Shown piece by piece: positions 55,349 through 64,000 of a stretch of 64,000 nt of DNA (positions within the stretch are counted from its first letter, which is position 1; each line of letters starts with the position of its first letter). The notes below the pieces were generated by a model. The model did no database searches and was not told where the DNA came from. It saw nothing but the letters and a program-made list of their open reading frames with translations. The translations under genes were made by a program, and so were the position numbers. Location of the stretch: assembly GCF_004342605.1 (NCBI RefSeq), contig NZ_SLZL01000002.1:335575-399574 (forward strand). Direction: 5' to 3'. The stretch is from Caulobacter sp. BK020 (GTDB lineage Bacteria > Pseudomonadota > Alphaproteobacteria > Caulobacterales > Caulobacteraceae).

Positions 55349-56470
55349 ATGGCAGTCAACCGAACCATGAAGATCCTGGGATTCATGACCGGCACCTCGC
55401 TCGACGCGGTCGACATGGCGGTGCTGGAGACCGACGGCGAGGCGATCCAGGCCTTCGGCCCGGCCGGCGAGCGCAAGCTGCGCGAGGAGACCCGCGACCT
55501 GCTGCTGGTCGCCACCGAGGTGGCGCGGGGCTGGCCGCGCGACCGGCCGGCGCCGGACATCTTCGAAGAGGCCGCCCAGGCCGTGGCCGACGAGCACTTC
55601 CACGCCGCCGAGAGCTTCCTGGCCGAGCACGGCCTGGCCTGGTCCGACTTCGACCTGCTGGGCGTCCACGGCCAGACCGTGCTGCACGAGCGGCCGCATC
55701 CGGGGCGGATCGGCCGGACCGTGCAGCTGCTCGACGCCGAGCGCCTGGCCCGGGCCTGCGGGCGGCCTGTGGCCTTCGACTTCCGCACCGCCGACGTGGC
55801 GGCGGGCGGGCAGGGGGCGCCGCTGGCCCCGGTCTATCATGCCGCCCGAGCCCGCGCCTCGGGCCTGGCCGCGCCGGTCGCGGCGCTGAACATCGGCGGG
55901 GTGGCCAACATCACCTTGATCGGTCCGGAGGACGACCTGCTGGCCTTCGACACCGGCCCGGGCAACGGCATGATCGACCTGATGCTGCAGGCCCGGGGGC
56001 TGGGGCGGTTCGACGAGAACGGCCGGCTGGCGGCGGCCGGCGCGGTCGACCAGGCGGTGCTGGAGACCTTCCTGGCCAGCGACTATTTCTCCGGCCCGGC
56101 TCCCAAGTCTCTGGACCGCTACGACTTTCCGCTCGATCTGGTCGATCACCTGTCCTCCGAGGACGCCGCCGCCACCCTGGTGGCCTTCACCGCCGAGGCC
56201 GTGGTCAAGGCCTTCGAGCATGGCCAGCGCCCCCAGGCCCTGATCGTCTGCGGCGGCGGTCGCCACAATCCGCAGATCATGAAGGCCCTGGCCGACCGCG
56301 CCCCGGTGCCCGTCCGCACCGCCGAGGCCGTCGGCTGGCGCGGCGACGCCATCGAGGCCGAGGCCTTCGCCTTCCTGGCCGCCCGCACCGCGCGGGGCCT
56401 GCCGATCAGCTTCCCGGGAACGACCGGGGTGGCGGCGCCGATGACGGGCGGGAGGATCGTGCGGCCTTAG
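55349..56470 (+). CDS. anmK: Anhydro-N-acetylmuramic acid kinase
   Basis: AnmK phosphorylates and opens 1,6-anhydroMurNAc recovered from wall turnover, giving MurNAc 6-phosphate. About 373 residues with the ASKHA pattern: KILGFMTGTSLDAVDMAVLE, LLGVHGQTVLHERPHP, RTADVAAGGQGAPLAPVYH, ALNIGGVANITLIG, DTGPGNGMID and LIVCGGGRHNP. Start uncertain among ATG 55322, 55349 and 55367; none has a good ribosome-binding site. The repeat element B begins 8 bases after the stop. Confidence 0.93.
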   Translation: MAVNRTMKILGFMTGTSLDAVDMAVLETDGEAIQAFGPAGERKLREETRDLLLVATEVARGWPRDRPAPDIFEEAAQAVADEHFHAAESFLAEHGLAWSDFDLLGVHGQTVLHERPHPGRIGRTVQLLDAERLARACGRPVAFDFRTADVAAGGQGAPLAPVYHAARARASGLAAPVAALNIGGVANITLIGPEDDLLAFDTGPGNGMIDLMLQARGLGRFDENGRLAAAGAVDQAVLETFLASDYFSGPAPKSLDRYDFPLDLVDHLSSEDAAATLVAFTAEAVVKAFEHGQRPQALIVCGGGRHNPQIMKALADRAPVPVRTAEAVGWRGDAIEAEAFAFLAARTARGLPISFPGTTGVAAPMTGGRIVRP

Positions 56471-56478
56471 GATCATCA

Positions 56479-57347
56479 CTTGCCCCCTACGGACCGCTTC
56501 GCGGTCGTCTTCCCCCGGAGGGGGAAGCGCTGTCGTAGGCGCCGTGCGAAGGCTCCGCCCCTATGGGGGCGGACAGGCGGCGAAGCCGCCAGGTGGGGGC
56601 AAGTGGGCGCGATCTCACGCGGCTGGCCGCTGAGCGTATGGAAAGGGTCGCGGAGCGCCGGACATCGTCCGGAGGAATGTAAAGACTAACCGTTTCGACG
56701 AAGCCCAGATCGCTCCGCGCGGTCGTTATCCGGAAGCGCGCGACGCCGAGCCCTGTTAGAGCCTCGCCGCCTTGAAGCCTCCGACGGGCGGGCCAGGTCA
56801 ACGACACCCGGTCCCGGACCGCGAGCGCGTCACCGCCCGCCTGTTGCTAAGTCAGCCCTTGCATCACGTCGTATCTGTATAACAGGCCCGACCGGCACCA
56901 GAGACGCAAGGTTTGGTCCTCCGAAGAGGACCGCCGACGGAGCTTCCCGCTCGATCGCCCCTCGCCGCCGCATCGGTCGCTGGCCATGCGCCCTTTCCCT
57001 GCGACGAGGTGAGACCAGGATACGGGCGCCCGGACAGGGTGAGGATCAAATCGGGTCGAAAAAGTTCAAGGCCTTGATTTGGCTGGGCTTCATCTCGGAG
57101 AGGCCGAGCATAAGCCGCTGGGGACATGCACTCACGCAAGGTCCCAGCCGGTCGATCCTCGGTCATCGGGGGTGAGTGCGTGTCCCCACCGTCGCCCCCG
57201 TCGCCCGATCAGCGATCCCAGGCGACTTGCCCTCGGACTCAGCGGACGAAGCAGGGGACACGCACTCATGGCCAGCGCTCCGCCAACCCGGCCAGCGTCG
57301 GGGGATGAGTGCATGTCCCCGGCGCAACGCCGTGAGTGCATGTTCCC
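56479..57347 (-). repeat. Composite ~870-bp non-coding element, copy B (inverted)
   Basis: Inverse of 28188-29042 over its full length: a 125-bp terminal-inverted-repeat block (56479-56603, ends CTTGCCCCC and GGGGGCAAG), then ~515 bp of conserved sequence, then two hairpins (57120-57135/57172-57187 and 57254-57269/57305-57320), with an extra half-copy GTGAGTGCATGTTCCC at 57332-57347. Homology includes hairpin loops and the spacer between hairpins. Indels disrupt reading frames. It fills the gap between anmK and the convergent ndh. Confidence 0.85.
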
Positions 57348-57350
57348 ACC

Positions 57351-58655
57351 TCAGTGCAGCTTCAGCCGCCCCGCCACGCGCTGTTGCAGCAGGCGCGCCA
57401 GGGCCAGGACGATGGTCTTGGGCGTGCCCATGATCGCCCGGTGATGGTCGAGATGCAGCGAGATGTAGGCCCACTTGGCGATCAGGCCCTCGACGAAGAA
57501 GTTCGGTCCGCCCAGGCCGCCCATCAAGGCCCCGACGCCCTTGTTCTCGCCCAGCGACAGCAGCGAGCCGAAGTCGCGATAGACGAACGGCGCCTCGATC
57601 CGGCGCTGGCCCAGGCGGGCGATCAGGGCCTTGGCCAGGTAGCTGGCCTGCTGGTGGGCGGCCTGGGCGCGGGCCGGGATGATCCGCCCCTCCTTGCCCG
57701 CCGTGCCGATCCAGGGGGCGGCGGCGCAGTCGCCCAGGGCCCAGACGTCCGGCGCCGAGGTCTCCAGCCGCTCGTTGACCACGAACTGGTTGGTCTTGTT
57801 GATCTCCAGCCCGTAGCCGGCGTTGGTCGGGGCGGCCTTGACGCCGGCGGCCCAGACGATCAGGTCGGCCGGGATGTCGCCCTGGCTGGTCTCCAGCCGG
57901 TCGGCGTGGACGGCGACCACCTTGGCCCCGGTGTGGACCCGCACGCCCTTGCGCTCCAGGGCGAGCGTGGCCTGGTCGGAGATCTTCTCGGGCAGGCCGC
58001 CCAGGATCCGCGGCGCGGCCTCGACGATGGCGATGTCCAGCCGGAAGCGCTGCTCGCTGCCCAGGCTGCCCAGCAGCTCGCGATGGGCCTCGATCAGCTC
58101 GGCCGACAGCTCCACGCCGGTGGCCCCGCCGCCGACGATGGCCACGCTCATGGTCTTCTCGGCCGAGAACGAGGCCTTCATGAAGGCGGCCAGCAGGCGG
58201 GTGTGGAAGGCCTCAGCGTCCTCGGTGCGCTCCAGAAGGTGGGCCTGGTCGGCGCCGGGCGTGCCGAACAGGTTGCTGCCGCTGCCGATCGCCAGCACGC
58301 CCCAGCTGAAGGTCACCCCGCGCTCGGGGACCAGCACCTTGCCGGCTTCGCCCAGGATCGGCTTGAGGTTCAGGCGCTTGGCGACGGGATCAAAGCTGTC
58401 CAGTTCGCCCAGCAGGAAGCTGAAATGGTTGGCGCGGCCCAGGATCGAATAGGACAGGCCCTCCTGGTGGGTGTCCAGCGTGCCGGCCGCCACCTCGTGC
58501 AGGGTCGGCTTCCAGATGTGGAAGCTGGAGCGGTCGATCAGCAGCACACGCTCCTTGCCCGCCTTGGGGCCCAGCTTGCGTCCCAGCCGCGCGGCCAGCT
58601 CCAGCCCGCCGGCTCCGCCGCCGACGATGACGATGTCGTAGTGCATGCCCGCCAT
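57351..58655 (-). CDS. ndh: Type II NADH dehydrogenase
   Basis: A 434-residue flavoprotein that passes electrons from NADH to quinone without pumping protons. FAD-binding GxGxxG (IVIVGGGAGGLELA), NADH-binding VAIVGGGATGVELS, and the FAD motif DVWALGDCAA are in order. The C-terminal region (GLIAKWAYISLHLDHHRAIMG) gives membrane association. GAGGAA lies 9 bases before ATG 58655. Stop is 3 bp from the last repeat arm of element B. Confidence 0.94.
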   Translation of the reverse strand: MAGMHYDIVIVGGGAGGLELAARLGRKLGPKAGKERVLLIDRSSFHIWKPTLHEVAAGTLDTHQEGLSYSILGRANHFSFLLGELDSFDPVAKRLNLKPILGEAGKVLVPERGVTFSWGVLAIGSGSNLFGTPGADQAHLLERTEDAEAFHTRLLAAFMKASFSAEKTMSVAIVGGGATGVELSAELIEAHRELLGSLGSEQRFRLDIAIVEAAPRILGGLPEKISDQATLALERKGVRVHTGAKVVAVHADRLETSQGDIPADLIVWAAGVKAAPTNAGYGLEINKTNQFVVNERLETSAPDVWALGDCAAAPWIGTAGKEGRIIPARAQAAHQQASYLAKALIARLGQRRIEAPFVYRDFGSLLSLGENKGVGALMGGLGGPNFFVEGLIAKWAYISLHLDHHRAIMGTPKTIVLALARLLQQRVAGRLKLH

Positions 58656-58785
58656 CCAGAAATTCCTCAGATGGTGAATATATAGGAGGTTCGCCGAACC
58701 GTGTCAGGTCGCGCTTGTGGAGCGGGATGAGCGTGACGAGGCGCGTCCACCGTCGGCGGGCGTCGGAAACGGGCGCAGGTTGTGG

Positions 58786-58834
58786 CTCACCGTCATTCTC
58801 CCGGAACGCTGTTCGGTCCCAGAATGACGGTGAG
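58786..58834. repeat. Intergenic inverted repeat, 14-bp arms
   Basis: CTCACCGTCATTCT (58786-58799) and AGAATGACGGTGAG (58821-58834) are perfect reverse complements across a 21-base loop, between the hydrolase and ndh genes. No T run. Probably another dispersed palindrome. Confidence 0.7.
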
Positions 58835-58879
58835 TTGCCCCGGATCGCAAGGGTCATGTTACCGGTAACTAACCGATAA

Positions 58880-59533
58880 TCAGGGGATCGGGTTCATTTC
58901 CAGGCGCTTGTCCAGGTAGTCGCCGACGCTCTTCTCGACGCTGGGCAGGTGCTCGGCCCAGAAGTGGGTGGCCTTGTCGACGACCTCGTAGTCGATGACG
59001 ATGCCCTTCTGGGTGCGCAGCTTGCTGACCACGCGCTCGACCTCGACCGGCGGCACGACGGTGTCGGCCGCGCCGGTCAGGATCAGGCCCGAGGCCGGGC
59101 AGGGGGCCAGGAAGCTGAAGTCGTACATGTTGGTCGGCGGCGACACCGAGATGAAGCCGTCGGTCTCGGGGCGGCGCATCAGCAGTTGCATGCCGATATA
59201 GGCCCCGAAGCTGTAGCCGGCGACCCAGGTCTGGGCGGCGGCGGGGTTGTTGGACTGCAGCCAGTCCAGGGCCGTGGCCGCGTCGGCCAGCTCGCCGATG
59301 CCGCTGTCGAACTCGCCCTGGCTGCGGCCCACGCCGCGGAAGTTGAAGCGCAGGGTCGCGAAGCCGCGCTTCATGAACAGGTGGTACAGCTGCACCGAGA
59401 CCGGATGGTTCATGTGGCCGCCCGCCTTGGGGTGCGGGTGCAGGATCAGCGCGATCGGGGCGTTGTCGGTCTTGCCCGGCGAATAGCGGCCTTCGATGCG
59501 GCCCGAAGCTCCGGTCAAAATCACGTCAGGCAT
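58880..59533 (-). CDS. Alpha/beta hydrolase
   Basis: A 217-residue protein of the small alpha/beta-hydrolase group. Marks: ALILHPHPKAGGHMNHPVS near the N-terminus, TLRFNFRGVGRSQGEFDSG, the nucleophile elbow G-Y-S-F-G (WVAGYSFGAYIGMQ), an Asp region (LTGAADTVVPP) and catalytic His (DKATHFW). No signal peptide. Substrate unknown. It is divergent from iscR across about 200 bp. Confidence 0.88.
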   Translation of the reverse strand: MPDVILTGASGRIEGRYSPGKTDNAPIALILHPHPKAGGHMNHPVSVQLYHLFMKRGFATLRFNFRGVGRSQGEFDSGIGELADAATALDWLQSNNPAAAQTWVAGYSFGAYIGMQLLMRRPETDGFISVSPPTNMYDFSFLAPCPASGLILTGAADTVVPPVEVERVVSKLRTQKGIVIDYEVVDKATHFWAEHLPSVEKSVGDYLDKRLEMNPIP

Positions 59534-59595
59534 TCAAGGTCCCTATCCAAAACGGGGCGACGGGGCCGTCTCCTTCCGCCCTGACGAGCGAAGGA

Positions 59596-59627
59596 ATACT
59601 TGACCACTGCGCTTGGTCTTCCTAAAT
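59596..59627 (+). promoter_or_regulatory. Candidate iscR promoter with type-1 IscR-like half-site
   Basis: ATACTTGACC at 59596-59605 matches the strong half of type-1 IscR sites, and it includes a TTGAC -35. The second half-site and the -10 (CTAAAT near 59622) are weak. Position upstream of iscR fits autorepression by holo-IscR. Confidence 0.4.
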
Positions 59628-59731
59628 CCGCACCGCGCGCCTGGGTCTTTCGCAAGAGCCTCGGCGCGAAGTCGCGGCTTGTAGCACACGCCTAAGCCGA
59701 TGCGCGGGGAATCCGCAAGGAGATAAGGCGC

Positions 59732-60238
59732 ATGCGCCTGAGCACCAAGGGACGCTACGCGGTGATGGCCATGACCGACCTGGCCCGCCGCCAGGATCAG
59801 GCCGAGGGCCGCGCCGTGGCCCTGGCCGAGATCGCCGCCCGCCAGCAGATCTCGCTGTCCTATCTGGAGCAGTTGTTCGCCCGCCTGCGCCGCAAGGGGT
59901 TGGTGGTCAGCGCCCGCGGCCCCGGCGGCGGCTATCGCCTGGCCCGCGAGGCCCGCGACACTGCCATCGCCGACATCGTCCTGGCCGTGGACGAGCCCCT
60001 GCGCGCCACCCGCTGCGGCGTCGCCAAGGGCAAGTCCGGCGCCAAGGGCTGCATGGCCGGCGGGGCCCAATGCCTGACCCACGACCTGTGGGAGGAGATG
60101 GGCCGCCAGATCCACGGCTACCTGGCCAGCGTGTCGATCGCCGACGTGCTGGACGGCAAGCTGAAGGCGCGGGGCCGGAAGGACCACGCATCGGACAAGG
60201 CTACCGAGCAAAAGGCAGGGGAGATGGCGGCGGCGTGA
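59732..60238 (+). CDS. iscR: Rrf2-family iron-sulfur regulator IscR
   Basis: A 168-residue transcription factor that binds a [2Fe-2S] cluster and controls iron-sulfur assembly genes. A winged-helix starts MRLSTKGRYAVMAMTDLA and includes ISLSYLEQLFARLRRKGLV; the cluster ligands Cys95, Cys107 and Cys114 with His117 are present (TRCGVAKGKSGAKGCMAG, QCLTHDLWEEM). GGAG lies just before the ATG. Its stop overlaps the GTG start of the cysteine desulfurase gene (GTGA), so it heads the operon. Confidence 0.96.
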   Translation: MRLSTKGRYAVMAMTDLARRQDQAEGRAVALAEIAARQQISLSYLEQLFARLRRKGLVVSARGPGGGYRLAREARDTAIADIVLAVDEPLRATRCGVAKGKSGAKGCMAGGAQCLTHDLWEEMGRQIHGYLASVSIADVLDGKLKARGRKDHASDKATEQKAGEMAAA

Positions 60239-61367
60239 CCAAGCCCTCGATCTATCTCGACTACAACGCCACCGCCCCGATCCGTCCCGAGGCGCGGGAC
60301 GCGGTGCTGCGCGCCTTCGAGACCGCCGGCAATCCCTCGTCGGTGCACGCCAGCGGCCGGGCCGCCCGCGACCTGGTCGAGACCGCCCGCGCCCAGGTCG
60401 CCGCCCTGGTCGGGGTCGTGGCCGGCTCGGTCACCTTCGTCAGCGGCGGCACCGAAGCCAACGCCCTGGCCATCGGCAGCGCCGCCTTCGCCGGCTTCAA
60501 CCGCGTCATCGTCAGCGAGGGCGAGCACGACGCGGTGCTGGAAACCGCCGCCGCCTCGGGCCTGCAGGTGCTGAAAATGCCGCTGGACGCCGATGGCGTC
60601 GCGCGGCTGGACTGGCTGGAGGAGGCCCTGAGCGACGAGGGCCGGGCCCTGGTCTGCCTGATGCTGGCCAATAACGAGACCGGCGTGATCCAGCCGGTGG
60701 CGGACGCTTCGGCCCTGGTCCGCGCCGCCGACGGCTGGCTGCACGTCGACGCCGTCCAGGCGGCCGGCAAGGTCGCCATCGACTTCACCGCCCTGGGCGC
60801 CGACACGATGGCGCTGTCGGCCCACAAGCTGGGCGGGCCGCAAGGCGTCGGCGCGCTGGTGGCCGGCACGCGGGCCACGATCGTCCGCCAGCAGCACGGC
60901 GGCGGCCAGGAGCGCGGCCGCCGGGCCGGCACCGAGAACGTCGCCGGGATCGCCGGCTTCGGCGCGGCGGCGCAGGCGGCGGCTGGCGACTTGCCCGCGA
61001 TGGCCAATCAGGGCACATGGCGCGACGCCTTGGCCGAACGGGTCAAGGCCGCTGGCGCGGTCGTGCTTGGAGAGGGCGCGGCTCGCCTTCCGCAAACCCT
61101 GTGTTTGGCGGCCGAGGGCTTCGCCTCGCAGATTCAGGTGATGAACCTGGACCTGGCGGGGGTGATGGTCAGCGCCGGCAGCGCCTGCTCGTCGGGCAAG
61201 GTCAAGGCCAGCCGCGTGGTGGAAGCCATGGGCCGCGCGGACCAGGCTCCGTTCGCCCTGCGCGTCAGCGGCGGCTGGGCCTCGACCGAGCAAGACTGGA
61301 TTTCCTGCGGCGACGCCTGGCTCGCCGCCTATTCGCGTATCGGCGCCCGGCGCCGGGAGGTGGCGTA

Positions 61368-61368
<1 letters not shown>
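60235..61368 (+). CDS. iscS: Cysteine desulfurase, IscS/NifS type
   Basis: A 377-residue PLP enzyme supplying sulfur for cluster assembly. Start GTG 60235 overlaps iscR. Landmarks: [33 protein letters not shown], the PLP Lys198 in [25 protein letters not shown], and catalytic Cys318 in [14 protein letters not shown]. The last motif and overall length are of the IscS/NifS group rather than SufS. It overlaps sufB by one base, so the cluster mixes an IscS-type desulfurase with SUF scaffold genes, common in alpha-proteobacteria. Confidence 0.94.
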
Positions 61369-62833
<1,465 letters not shown>

Positions 62834-62837
<4 letters not shown>

Positions 62838-63076
62838 TTGCCGACGCAGAACTGGACCAAATGTCGCCTGAAGATGAGCCCGCTGGACTGGCCTGGGCTC
62901 TGGCCGATCGATTTCAGGAACGTACGGCGCAGCGCCAATACCCGCCCGTTGGCTATGGTCTGAAGGGCATCAGCGAACTCATCTACAGAGTTGCCCGAGA
63001 CAATCCTGGGCATGCGGATGCGATCGCCACTCAAGTTGAAGCTATGGCGGGCTACGTCCGCCGCCACATGAAATGA
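62834..63076 (+). CDS. Small unknown protein inserted between sufB and sufC
   Basis: An 80-residue product (start [20 protein letters not shown]; later [20 protein letters not shown] and [11 protein letters not shown]). Its ATG overlaps the sufB stop and its stop overlaps the sufC ATG, both as ATGA, so it is translated in step with its neighbours. No signal peptide, membrane segment or Cys; acidic start and basic end. GC is a little lower than in sufB. I do not recognise the family. A role in SufBCD function or a transferred insertion are both possible. Confidence 0.7.
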
Positions 63077-63828
63077 CAAGCATGCTCTCCATCCACAACC
63101 TCCACGCCAATGTCGGCGACAAGCCGATCCTCAAGGGCGTCACGCTCGACGTGCCGGCCGGCGAGGTGCACGCCATCATGGGCCCCAACGGGGCGGGCAA
63201 GTCGACGCTGTCCTACGTGTTGAGCGGCCGGGGCGGCTACGAGGTCACCGAAGGCGCGGCGAGCCTGAACGGCGAGGACCTGCTGGCCCTGGAGCCCAAC
63301 GAGCGGGCGGCCAAGGGCGTGTTCCTGTCGTTCCAGTATCCGCTGGAGATCCCGGGCGTGCCGGCCCTGACCTTTATCCGCACCGCCCTGAACGCCCAGC
63401 GCCGGGCGCGCGGCGAGGACGAGATCGCGGCGCCGGCTTTCCTGAAGCTGGCCAAGGAGAAGGCCGGCGCGCTGAAGATCGACTTCGACATGCTCAAGCG
63501 CGGCCTGAACGTCGGCTTCTCGGGCGGCGAGAAGAAGCGGATGGAAATCCTTCAGATGGCGATGCTGTCGCCGAAGTTCCTGATCCTGGACGAGACGGAC
63601 TCGGGCCTGGACATCGACGCCCTGAAGATCGTCTCCGAAGGCGTCAACGCCCTGCGCGCCCCCGATCGCGGCATGCTGGTCATCACCCACTACCAGCGCC
63701 TGCTGGACTACATCAAACCCGACCGCGTCCACGTGCTGGCCGCCGGCCGCATCGTCGCCTCGGGCGGCCCGGAGCTGGCCCTGCAGCTGGAGGCCGAGGG
63801 CTACGACAAGTACACGGTGGCGGCATGA
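63073..63828 (+). CDS. sufC: Fe-S assembly ATPase SufC
   Basis: The ABC-type ATPase that drives conformational changes in SufBD during cluster assembly. 251 residues: Walker A (MGPNGAGKSTLSYVL), LSFQYPLEIPGVPALTF, signature FSGGEKKRMEILQ, Walker B FLILDETDSGLDID and the switch His in VITHYQRLLDYI. ATG 63073 overlaps the preceding stop. No sufD follows within the window. Confidence 0.97.
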   Translation: MTSMLSIHNLHANVGDKPILKGVTLDVPAGEVHAIMGPNGAGKSTLSYVLSGRGGYEVTEGAASLNGEDLLALEPNERAAKGVFLSFQYPLEIPGVPALTFIRTALNAQRRARGEDEIAAPAFLKLAKEKAGALKIDFDMLKRGLNVGFSGGEKKRMEILQMAMLSPKFLILDETDSGLDIDALKIVSEGVNALRAPDRGMLVITHYQRLLDYIKPDRVHVLAAGRIVASGGPELALQLEAEGYDKYTVAA

Positions 63829-63839
63829 TGACGGTCGCG

Positions 63840-64000
63840 CAGCATAGATCCTCCCCCCCTGGGGGAGGTGGCCCGAAAGGCCGGAGGGGGACCGCCGCGC
63901 CGACCCCCCCAGTCGCGTCGCGCCACCGCCCCCCGAGGGGGGGCCACTTACGCAGGCCCCCGCCACCGCCCCCCAGACCGGCGACCAGACCCCCCGGCCC
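63840..64000. repeat. GC-rich palindromic region after sufC
   Basis: Dense hairpin-forming blocks (CCTCCCCCCCTGGGGGAGG, GGCCCGAAAGGCC, CCCCCCGAGGGGGGG) with no credible gene. It looks like a further class of dispersed intergenic palindrome and is cut by the window end. Confidence 0.6.

Noticed and set aside
63826..64000. Start of sufD after sufC
   Set aside because: The open frame encodes Pro/Arg/Gly low-complexity sequence over palindromes, with no resemblance to SufD.

Overview
This window looks like chromosomal DNA from a member of the Caulobacteraceae (alpha-proteobacteria), most likely Caulobacter or a close relative. The evidence is very high GC, two large TonB-dependent receptors (one paired with a tryptophan-halogenase-like gene), an HdaA-type DnaA regulator, a bactofilin next to an M23 endopeptidase, RNase E ending in a GWW motif, an NDUFA12-type complex I subunit, and an iscR-iscS-sufB-sufC iron-sulfur operon. 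No tRNA, rRNA, CRISPR array or intact insertion sequence was found.

Layout. 1-5582 (minus): a type I secretion operon in the order substrate, ABC exporter, membrane fusion protein; the substrate is a large repeat-rich surface protein. 6461-11629 (plus): a TonB receptor and a flavin halogenase-like protein. 11659-16782: purM-purN, ribonuclease D, a hybrid sensor kinase and a small membrane protein. 16947-25377 (minus): a second TonB receptor, ppx, a lipoprotein coupled to ppk, and hdaA. 25563-27453: a two-gene, clearly AT-richer island (FRG domain + DUF262), the best candidate here for a transferred, possibly defensive, system. 27462-30965: an EcsC-like gene, a composite repeat and aspS. 31049-36072: two exported pentapeptide-repeat proteins, a degenerate relative of class II ribonucleotide reductase and an NDUFA12-like gene. 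36074-43035: a DUF2155 protein, the aroQ-accB-accC-aat operon, thiS-thiG, and a BepA-like protease with a DsbA-like lipoprotein. 43183-51309: rne, divergent from amiC-mrcA-prfB; prfB carries a programmed +1 frameshift. 51366-58655 (mostly minus): lmdC-bacA, bcp and tyrS, with anmK on the plus strand, then a second inverted copy of the composite repeat, and ndh. 58880-63828: a hydrolase, then the iscR-iscS-sufB-(small unknown ORF)-sufC operon, cut by the window end before any sufD.

Most genes are housekeeping. The parts that stand out are the FRG/DUF262 island, the ribonucleotide-reductase-like pseudoenzyme, an approximately 860-bp non-coding composite element present twice in inverted orientation (28188-29042 and 56479-57347), the self-similar type I secreted protein, and the small unknown ORF translationally coupled between sufB and sufC. 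All assignments come from reading the sequence and from family knowledge; no database search was run.
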